NCBI GenBank assembly: GCA_026397605.1
Contig: JAPLUM010000770.1
Span: forward strand, 1-40,603
Source of the DNA: Verrucomicrobiota bacterium
Lineage (GTDB): Bacteria; Verrucomicrobiota; Verrucomicrobiia; Verrucomicrobiales; Verrucomicrobiaceae
Length of the DNA: 40,603 bases
Reading direction: 5' to 3'
In this document: piece after piece, positions 10,949-17,941 of the stretch
Position numbering within the stretch: the stretch's first letter is position 1
How the letters are laid out: each line of letters opens with the position of its first letter
Notes under the pieces: generated by a model
Databases searched by the model: none
The model's input: the letters and a program-made list of their open reading frames with translations, nothing else
Told to the model about the DNA's origin: nothing
Made by a program: the position numbers and the translations under genes

Positions 10949-11637
10949 ACTCTGAATCATCTCTCCTCAAGTTGTGGGCACGTCTTTTGACCTTTCGTGC
11001 CCGTTTAGATGATTATCAGTCACTCGGCAGCCGACAGCTTATCATGGGGCTTATTGTCTGCTGGATTGTTGGCATGGGCAGATACTGGGATGATCCACGT
11101 GCGATCCTGCTTCAGAAAACAGGGATAGGTTCAGTCATCTATGTTTTTGCACTTGCAGCACTGCTTTGGTTGACGGTGAAACCCATCGATCCGGAACGCT
11201 TCAGTTATGTCGGTATCCTAACCTTTGTGACGATGACGTCACCCCCTGCGATACTGTATGCCATCCCTGTTGAGAAGTGGATGACGCTTGAAGCAGCCAA
11301 TGAGATGAATCTGTATTTCCTCGGCATCGTCGCGCTTTGGCGGCTCGGCTTGTGGGTTCACTATCTGAGACGCTACGGACTTTTCAGTGGAGCCGCGACA
11401 TTTGTGGCTGCCACTTTACCATTGGCATTCATCTTCATTGCTCTGGTCGAAATGAATCTTCACCACGTCGTGTTTAACATCATGGGTGGCATTCGTGATG
11501 CTGATCATTCATCACAAGATATGGCTTACAGCGTCTTATGGCTTCTAAGCCTCTTGGCGTTGCCAGTCTCCTGCTTTGCTGGGCTCGGGTGGTTTGCACT
11601 CGTCTTACAAAGCAGGCGTGACCGTAGGCACCAGTAA
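10945..11637 (+). CDS. Multi-pass membrane protein of unknown function (Yip1-like topology)
   Basis: 230 aa with several hydrophobic segments; ATGA overlap with the radical SAM gene suggests coupling. Confidence 0.8.
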   Translation: MNSESSLLKLWARLLTFRARLDDYQSLGSRQLIMGLIVCWIVGMGRYWDDPRAILLQKTGIGSVIYVFALAALLWLTVKPIDPERFSYVGILTFVTMTSPPAILYAIPVEKWMTLEAANEMNLYFLGIVALWRLGLWVHYLRRYGLFSGAATFVAATLPLAFIFIALVEMNLHHVVFNIMGGIRDADHSSQDMAYSVLWLLSLLALPVSCFAGLGWFALVLQSRRDRRHQ

Positions 11638-11686
11638 TTCATGTTTACGTCGCCGTTATGGATGATGCGTTTGCTTTCGTGACGGT

Positions 11687-12058
11687 TTACGTGGCAGTCA
11701 TTAGACCCGCCCGCGTGCCTTTTTCCCAAGTGAGCCCCCAATCCTTCATGGCTTTTACGATGGGAAGCAGTGCATGGCCTTTCTCGGTGAGTTGATAGGC
11801 GAGATGTTTGCTGCTCTCACTAGAGCTGACTTGGGTGACAATGCTGCGCTCTAGCAGACGCTTCAGCCGATCTGTGAGGATGTTGGTGGGGATGCCTTCG
11901 GGGGAGGCGAGGAAGTCTTTGAAGCGGTTCCTGCCAAGGATGAGATCGCGAATGACGAGCAGCGTCCAGCGGTCGCCGAAGATGTCGAGCGCGCAGGAGA
12001 CTGGGCAAGGTGAGCGGCGCGATGATGGCTTAGCGGTTTTGATGGCAGGCTTTGGCAT
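11687..12058 (-). CDS. HxlR family winged-helix transcriptional regulator
   Basis: CPVSCALDIFGDRWTLLVIRDLILGRNRFKDFLASPEGIPTNILTDRLKRLLE is the characteristic HxlR pattern. Confidence 0.95.
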   Translation of the reverse strand: MPKPAIKTAKPSSRRSPCPVSCALDIFGDRWTLLVIRDLILGRNRFKDFLASPEGIPTNILTDRLKRLLERSIVTQVSSSESSKHLAYQLTEKGHALLPIVKAMKDWGLTWEKGTRAGLMTAT

Positions 12059-12080
12059 GTTTTAATTTGCCAAATTATTC

Positions 12081-12119
12081 ACTTGCAATCAACAAGTAAA
12101 TCACTTGCATAGTGCAAGT
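12081..12119. promoter_or_regulatory. Two palindromic operators ACTTG-N7-CAAGT in the divergent hxlR/DinB-like promoter
   Basis: ACTTGCAATCAACAAGT (12081-12097) and ACTTGCATAGTGCAAGT (12103-12119), with centres 22 bp apart. Confidence 0.75.
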
Positions 12120-12692
12120 ATGAATCCAACACCTAAACTCGCTGCTCCCGGCGCTGGTCTGCCAATGATCGAGCGCTTCTTTGCCAACCTCATGATCCAC
12201 TGGAAGGCGAAGCGGACTAACCGTGAGGCCGCAGCAGCCACCTTCGCCACCGAACGAGATGCCATTCTCAAGCTGCTACACACCACACCAGCGGAGCGCC
12301 TGACGACGCCTGTATTGATCAAGCGTCTGCGAGGCTTGGAGGACAGCAGCCGCCACTGGTCTCTAGTCATGACAGCAGATCATCTGCGCATCGTGAATGA
12401 TCAACTCACTGGCGTGATCGCCAGTCTTTGTGCTGGCAAAATTCCACCAGGAGTAGCCAGCACCGCCGCAGTAAAACCGAGTCAACAGGTGGATGCTACC
12501 ATGATCGCCGCCTTTGAGAAAAGCTGTGCTGACTTCGAACAAACCGTATCCACACAGAGTGATTTGCAAACCAGCCTAAAGTTCCCACATCCTTGGTTCG
12601 GCCCCATGAATGCCGCTGCCTGGCACTTTATGACCGGCTTCCATATGCAGCTACATCGGAAGCAGATGGAGCTTATCCTGGCGAGCTTTTAA
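12120..12692 (+). CDS. DinB-like (DUF1569-type) four-helix protein
   Basis: SSRHWSLVMTADHLRIVNDQ...WHFMTGFHMQLHRKQMELIL, His positions consistent with a DinB/YfiT metal site. ATG at 12120 preferred over TTG at 12105. Confidence 0.65.
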   Translation: MNPTPKLAAPGAGLPMIERFFANLMIHWKAKRTNREAAAATFATERDAILKLLHTTPAERLTTPVLIKRLRGLEDSSRHWSLVMTADHLRIVNDQLTGVIASLCAGKIPPGVASTAAVKPSQQVDATMIAAFEKSCADFEQTVSTQSDLQTSLKFPHPWFGPMNAAAWHFMTGFHMQLHRKQMELILASF

Positions 12693-12744
12693 GAATGAGC
12701 TTCGACGGAGTTTGACGAGTCCATATCTCATGGCTTCGTAATGG

Positions 12745-13509
12745 ATGAGCTTGGGCGTTTCACATTTTTTGCATTCGATCCGGTTAAATCGTGACCGCGT
12801 GGTGAGTTTTGAAGAGCATCCGTTTTCGGTCCCAGCGATCAGGCATCTCAGAGAGCTTGAGTTTCACCCCAAGGTGACTTTCTTCGTGGGAGAGAATGGC
12901 TCGGGTAAATCGACTCTGCTGGAAGGCATTGCCGAAAAGATGGGTTTTAGCATTGAGGGTGGCACAAAAAACACCAACATGGCCATGCATGAATACAGCT
13001 CCGTGCTGACTTCGGCTATGACGCTAGCGAGGACGCATCTACGTCCCATGGATGGCTTCTTCCTACGTGCTGAGAGTTACTATAACTTCGCGACTTATCT
13101 GGATGAAATCAGCCCTGGTGGCACTTGGTGTTATGGTGGGAAAAGCCTGCATGAGCAGTCTCATGGAGAATCTTTCTTTGCGACGCTAACACATCGTTTG
13201 GGCGGTCAGGGTGTGTATCTGTTTGATGAGCCTGAGGCAGCATTGTCTCCGCAGCGTCAGCTTGAATTACTGGTGCGAATGCATGAGCTTATCGGTGATT
13301 TTTCACAGTTCGTGATTGCCACACATTCGCCCATTCTCATGGCTTACCCCGATGCCTGGATCTATCAATTCGGCCCTGACGGAATAGAACGCGTGCAGTA
13401 CGAAGACACCGACCATTATGTCATCACGCGCCGGTTCCTCCAAGATCACCGGAGCATGCTGAAAAAATTGCAGATCGAACCATATTTATCAAAACAGATT
13501 AAACCGTAG
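12745..13509 (+). CDS. AAA/ABC-type ATPase (COG3910-like predicted ATPase)
   Basis: VTFFVGENGSGKSTLLEGIA Walker A; YLFDEPEAALSPQRQLELL Walker B; FVIATHSPILMAYPDAWIYQF. Confidence 0.92.
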   Translation: MSLGVSHFLHSIRLNRDRVVSFEEHPFSVPAIRHLRELEFHPKVTFFVGENGSGKSTLLEGIAEKMGFSIEGGTKNTNMAMHEYSSVLTSAMTLARTHLRPMDGFFLRAESYYNFATYLDEISPGGTWCYGGKSLHEQSHGESFFATLTHRLGGQGVYLFDEPEAALSPQRQLELLVRMHELIGDFSQFVIATHSPILMAYPDAWIYQFGPDGIERVQYEDTDHYVITRRFLQDHRSMLKKLQIEPYLSKQIKP

Positions 13510-13628
13510 GATATGCGGTAATCCAGATGAGTCGGATCAAAATATTTGGCCACTTTACTGAACAAGGTTGGACAAGGAATTGCTTTGATCTTAAAAGAGG
13601 TGGCGTTAGCCCCTTAATATACACTCAC

Positions 13629-14003
13629 ATGAAAAACAAGATCCTGTCCCTACTATTACTAACGAGTCCACTCTATTTGGCCAACTGTGCTGCTATCTGC
13701 TGTGGCACAAAACAAGGGGTTCAGATCAATAGTCAGCCTCCTGGCGCGGCTGTGAAAATCAACGGAGTTGATGCGGGGATCACGCCAACCAAAGCGCAGT
13801 TAGTGCGTAAAGAAACCCATCGCGTGGGTCTATCGCTCGCTGGATACAAGCCAAAAGAAGTCGTTCTTGAGCCAGGTTTCAATCCAGTGGTTCTGGGTAA
13901 CATCCTAATCGGTGGCTTAGTCGGCCTAGTCGTGGACGGCTGCACTGGCGCTTGGTGCAAGCTGAATCCAGGTGAGGTGGAAGCTGTGCTGGAAAAACAG
14001 TAA
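13629..14003 (+). CDS. PEGA domain-containing putative lipoprotein
   Basis: VQINSQPPGAAVKINGVDAGITPTKAQLVRKETHRVGLSLAGYKPKEV (PEGA). Signal start MKNKILSLLLLTSPLYLANC at 13629. Confidence 0.8.
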   Translation: MKNKILSLLLLTSPLYLANCAAICCGTKQGVQINSQPPGAAVKINGVDAGITPTKAQLVRKETHRVGLSLAGYKPKEVVLEPGFNPVVLGNILIGGLVGLVVDGCTGAWCKLNPGEVEAVLEKQ

Positions 14004-14014
14004 ACAACCCAGAT

Positions 14015-14386
14015 TTAATCTGCGTCAGTCCAGCGAATTTCTCGACGAACGCCGACGACATGAAAATGGTCGTCGGCGTTTTTGATGTAGCCTTTGGCAT
14101 CAATGGATAGGCCTTCGACCTGAAGTCGGGCTTGTTGCACGGATGCGATTTCTATCGGCATGTTTTGACTGATCCGCGCATTGGTGCTGACGACGCGGTG
14201 CCATGGTAATGTGGCCGATTCCTCTTCCGTCAGGCGGCTGATCACGGTGGCTACATGACGTGGCACCACGTTCATGTGAATGGCGATGCTACCGTAGGTG
14301 GTGAATTTTCCCACAGGGATCAGCGACACGAGCCGGATGACTTCGGCACGGATGCGTGTGAATGTCTGTGATTTCTGTTTTGGCAT
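14015..14386 (-). CDS. Alkyltransferase-like protein (MGMT family; catalytic Cys replaced by Trp)
   Basis: IPVGKFTTYGSIA...LPWHRVVSTNARIS; the MGMT active-site PCHR(V/I) motif reads PWHRV, as in ATL proteins. Confidence 0.88.
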   Translation of the reverse strand: MPKQKSQTFTRIRAEVIRLVSLIPVGKFTTYGSIAIHMNVVPRHVATVISRLTEEESATLPWHRVVSTNARISQNMPIEIASVQQARLQVEGLSIDAKGYIKNADDHFHVVGVRREIRWTDAD

Positions 14387-14393
14387 CAATAGG

Positions 14394-15281
14394 CTAGAGA
14401 TGGTGGTCGGCCTCATTGGGCAGCTGAACGATGAGCGTGGCGATGAAGATGGCTGCGGCTCCTACCCAGCCAATAGGTGGCAGGGTTTCATTCATGAAGA
14501 GAAAGGCCGCCAGTGCGGCAAAGAGGGACTCGGTAGATACGATGACAGCAGCTTCCGCAGGCTTGGTTGCTCGAAGCGCCACGGAGAGCAGTGTGAAGGT
14601 CAAGGCACTGGAAAGAATCCCAACGTACAAAACATCTGGCACTACTCGCAGGATGGCTGCTAGCTCGATGGGTTCCCGCAAAGCCGCAAGACTGGCTAAA
14701 AGTCCGACCACCGCAAATTGGGCGGCGCTGAAGGACGCGGAGAGGTGAAAGCTGGCGGCGTATCCGACAAGGACGACATGCAGCGCCCACAGAATGGCGG
14801 AGAGTGCGACGAGAAGATCCCCATGGGAGAGCATTGTCAGTGAACCTCCACCGAGTAGCCAGGTGCCGACAAAAGAAAGTGCCGCGCCTACCCAAACCCA
14901 GCGACTGGGCCGATGCTTCATGAACAACCAGGAAAAGAGGGGAGTAATGACGACATACAAGGCCGTCAGAAATCCTGAGTTTGTGACGGTGGAGGTGATC
15001 AGGCCCATTTGCTGCAAAGCCGCAGCGCCAAAGAACGCCACACCTGCATAACAGGCTAGTCGGAGTAAAGATCCCCGTTGGTCTTGACTCACCGCCGTCT
15101 TCAACTCCCGCCTGACGAGTGGGTAGAGTGCCAGACAGGCTAACCATGATCGCAGGGCAATGAACAAAAACGGCCCGATGTGCAACATGGCCCGTTTTTG
15201 AAAAAGAAACGCGACTCCCCAAACAGCCGCACAAGCTAATAGGGTGAGGTCAGCGCGAAGTCGTGTCATGAATGTCGTCAT
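14394..15281 (-). CDS. DMT/EamA family transporter
   Basis: About 10 TM segments; LACAAVWGVAFLFQKRAM...LYVVITPLFSWLFMKHRPSRWVWVGAALSFVGTWLL. Confidence 0.92.
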   Translation of the reverse strand: MTTFMTRLRADLTLLACAAVWGVAFLFQKRAMLHIGPFLFIALRSWLACLALYPLVRRELKTAVSQDQRGSLLRLACYAGVAFFGAAALQQMGLITSTVTNSGFLTALYVVITPLFSWLFMKHRPSRWVWVGAALSFVGTWLLGGGSLTMLSHGDLLVALSAILWALHVVLVGYAASFHLSASFSAAQFAVVGLLASLAALREPIELAAILRVVPDVLYVGILSSALTFTLLSVALRATKPAEAAVIVSTESLFAALAAFLFMNETLPPIGWVGAAAIFIATLIVQLPNEADHHL

Positions 15282-15382
15282 AACGGAGGAAACCTAGCCT
15301 GACAAATTGGATGAGTGATTTCAATGATACTGACGACTTTAAGTTTGCGTGTGTAGGGACTCTGACCCACTCTGAAGGTAAT

Positions 15383-16399
15383 ATGCAAAATTGGTTTTAT
15401 ACAAACAAGGGTGAGCGGCAAGGCCCTGTTCCCTTGGTTGAACTGGAAGCGATGGCTGTCCGCGGTAAGCTTGATCCTCAAAAGGACATGGTCTGGACTG
15501 ACGGCATGCCTGATTGGAAACTCGGCGCTGAGGTCGAAGGCTTATTCAAGGAGCCTTCTGCAAACAGTGAAGAAAGTTTTAATCCTTATGCTGCCCCCCT
15601 CACTCCAGCAAATGATCTCCTCGCTTCGGCATCTAGCCAGATCCGTGAGATTGAGCCCGGTTCAGCGAATCTGGATGCTATGGTCATCGCCAAACGTGCC
15701 TTTGAACTCACCAAACGTAACTTTGGATCTCTGCTCAGCATTGGCATCGTCTATCTCGTGTTGGTGATGGGTGTGGAATTTGGTATTTTTGCAATCGAAA
15801 GGGCTGCCGGCTGGACCACAATGGGGCTTTTTGCAGGCGGCATTGGAGCTGAAATACCAGGCGCCACAGAGCAGCACAGCATCGCAGGTTTTGTGGTCTC
15901 GACTGCCTTTTCGATGTTTCTAGGATTGGGTTTAGCGCGAAGTGCTTTGAGCATTGCCTCAGGAGATCAGGCAAGTGTGGCCACGCTTTTCAGTCAAGGT
16001 CCTAAACTGATCAACACTGCCTTGGCGTCCATTTTATATTTCCTCACGGTTTTTGCCGGCTTGCTCCTCTTCATCGTTCCTGGCATCATTCTCATGCTAC
16101 GCTACTCCATGTTCCAGGAGGCCATCATCGACCGTAATCTTGGGGTGCTCGAGTCTCTGAAATACAGTGCCCAACTCACGCAGAACAACCGCTTAAACAT
16201 CTTCGGTCTCGTAGTGCTAAGTGTCCTCATCATGCTTGCAGGCGCGCTAGCTTTGCTTGTCGGAATGATCTTTGCCATTCCGATGGTCATGCTGATGACT
16301 CCCCTAGCTTATCGTTTCCTTCAATACGGTCCTCCTGCGCTCACTGACCAACCGGGCACCGAGACTCCATCCCTTCGTGGTGTTTGCCCGAATGACTGA
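15383..16399 (+). CDS. GYF_2 (DUF4339) domain membrane protein
   Basis: WFYTNKGERQGPVPLVELEAMAVRGKLDPQKDMVWTDGMPDWKLGAEVEGLF is a canonical DUF4339 domain, followed by TM segments. Confidence 0.88.
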   Translation: MQNWFYTNKGERQGPVPLVELEAMAVRGKLDPQKDMVWTDGMPDWKLGAEVEGLFKEPSANSEESFNPYAAPLTPANDLLASASSQIREIEPGSANLDAMVIAKRAFELTKRNFGSLLSIGIVYLVLVMGVEFGIFAIERAAGWTTMGLFAGGIGAEIPGATEQHSIAGFVVSTAFSMFLGLGLARSALSIASGDQASVATLFSQGPKLINTALASILYFLTVFAGLLLFIVPGIILMLRYSMFQEAIIDRNLGVLESLKYSAQLTQNNRLNIFGLVVLSVLIMLAGALALLVGMIFAIPMVMLMTPLAYRFLQYGPPALTDQPGTETPSLRGVCPND

Positions 16400-16475
16400 T
16401 GGCCAAGATTTGAAGCTTGAGGCTCTGGCTGTAAGAAAGGGTATGGGGTAGATTCGCTCCCCTATCTTCTCACAC

Positions 16476-17231
16476 ATGTCACTCCTCCCCATCGCCCTAG
16501 ACGCAGCCACACAGGCAGGTCTGCTCATCAAAAGTAATTTTGGCTCCGATCTCACGGTTAATGAGATGCAGCGTCATGACATCAAGCTGGAGCTGGATGT
16601 GCGCAGCCAAAAGCTCATCACAGAAATCATTCTGAAAAATGACCCTACGCATGCCATCCTCGGCGAGGAAGAGGGCGACATCGGCGGAGATGGTGATGTG
16701 GAGTGGATTGTCGATCCCATCGATGGCACAGTGAACTATTATTTTAATATCCCGCACTTCTGTGTCTCTATTGCAGCGCGGAATCGGCAGACCAAGGAAA
16801 TGATCCTCGGTGTGATCCATGATCCGATGATGAATGAAACCTGGAGCGTGGTGAAGGGCGGCCCGCCAATGCTCAATGGCAAACCCATCTCCGTGAGCCC
16901 CCGTGAGACAATGGCTGAAGCTGTGGTCACCGTCGGCTTTTCGAAGAGCAAATCAGCCCTGGACGCAGGTTTCGAGCGCTACAAACGCATTGCTTATGAT
17001 GTGCGGAAAACGCGCATGCTCGGCAGTGCTGCCCTTGCTTTGGCTTACATTGCCTGTGGCCGCCTTGATGCGTATGTGGAGGAGCAAATCAGCCTCTGGG
17101 ACATCGCCGCAGGCGTCATGCTTGTGGAAGCAGCAGGTGGCAAAGTCAGCACCTCCCCGAGCACGGTCAAACCAGGCACCATGTTCATCTGCGCTTCAAA
17201 CGGTAAGCTGCCGATTGAACCCTACCTGTAG
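16476..17231 (+). CDS. Inositol monophosphatase family protein
   Basis: LGEEEGD, EWIVDPIDGTVNYYFNIPHFCVSIA, ISLWDIAAGVMLVEAAGGKVS. Confidence 0.94.
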   Translation: MSLLPIALDAATQAGLLIKSNFGSDLTVNEMQRHDIKLELDVRSQKLITEIILKNDPTHAILGEEEGDIGGDGDVEWIVDPIDGTVNYYFNIPHFCVSIAARNRQTKEMILGVIHDPMMNETWSVVKGGPPMLNGKPISVSPRETMAEAVVTVGFSKSKSALDAGFERYKRIAYDVRKTRMLGSAALALAYIACGRLDAYVEEQISLWDIAAGVMLVEAAGGKVSTSPSTVKPGTMFICASNGKLPIEPYL

Positions 17232-17239
17232 GGGGACGG

Positions 17240-17343
17240 GAGCCGTTTACCATTGTTGACTGTGGTTCACGATAGTTGACCGTTGTTTGCAGAGGCTCCT
17301 GTCTTTCAAACCATCGTCAACAACAGTCAACCACTGTAAACAA
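17240..17343. repeat. Inverted array of degenerate 10-bp repeats (GTTnACnnTn) in a convergent intergenic gap
   Basis: Plus strand 17246-17291: GTTTACCATT|GTTGACTGTG|GTTCACGATA|GTTGACCGTT|GTTTGC. Reverse complement of the 3' arm: GTTTACAGTG|GTTGACTGTT|GTTGACGATG|GTTTG. GGAGCC (17240-17245) also pairs with GGCTCC (17295-17300). Confidence 0.8.
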
Positions 17344-17353
17344 CACCCACTTC

Positions 17354-17941
17354 CTATCCTTTCTTCCTCAGTACCCGCAGCCGTTCTCTACCGACACGGC
17401 CATCATAGCCGACATCAGGCACGCGGTCTTCGATGACCTGCCAGCGTGATTCGTCAAAAAGCGTGCTGAGTTCAGAGACTGAGATGCCAAAGGGCGGGCC
17501 GCTTTCGTCGGGGTCCATCTCGGGATTGATGAACCAGATGCCGACGATCTGACCGCCGGGCTTCAGGAGCTGATGGGCCGCAGTTTCATAACGCGTGCGC
17601 CATTCGGGCGGCAGTGCGCAAAGGCAGGTGTGCTCAAAGATAAAATCAAAGCTTACCTGCCACTCCGCAGAGGTCGCAAAAAGGTCACCCAGGACAAAGC
17701 GGTTCTTTTGATCAGGATAAGCCGCATGGGCCATGGCAATAGCCGTCGGAGCAATGTCTAGACCATAGGCATCAAGACCTTTTTCCACCAGCATGGCCAC
17801 ATCATGCCCGACGCCGCAGCCAGGAATCAGGGCGCGACCTTGAGGGCGGTTTTGCAGAACCCACTCGAGCATGGGTGGGGATGGCAGTCCTTTATTCCAG
17901 GGGGTGTGGCCGTCTTGATAGTTTTGTTCCCAATCGGTCAT
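17354..17941 (-). CDS. SAM-dependent methyltransferase, thiopurine methyltransferase (TPMT)-like
   Basis: NYQDGHTPWNKGLPSPPM...RALIPGCGVGHDVAMLVEKGLDAYGLDIAPTAIAMA. Confidence 0.92.
   Translation of the reverse strand: MTDWEQNYQDGHTPWNKGLPSPPMLEWVLQNRPQGRALIPGCGVGHDVAMLVEKGLDAYGLDIAPTAIAMAHAAYPDQKNRFVLGDLFATSAEWQVSFDFIFEHTCLCALPPEWRTRYETAAHQLLKPGGQIVGIWFINPEMDPDESGPPFGISVSELSTLFDESRWQVIEDRVPDVGYDGRVGRERLRVLRKKG

Noticed and set aside
6709-13509. Possible anti-phage defence island (two stand-alone AAA ATPases, Uma2 nuclease-like protein)
   Set aside because: The genes are interspersed with unrelated housekeeping-type genes on both strands, with no nuclease/ATPase operon, integrase or TOPRIM partner.
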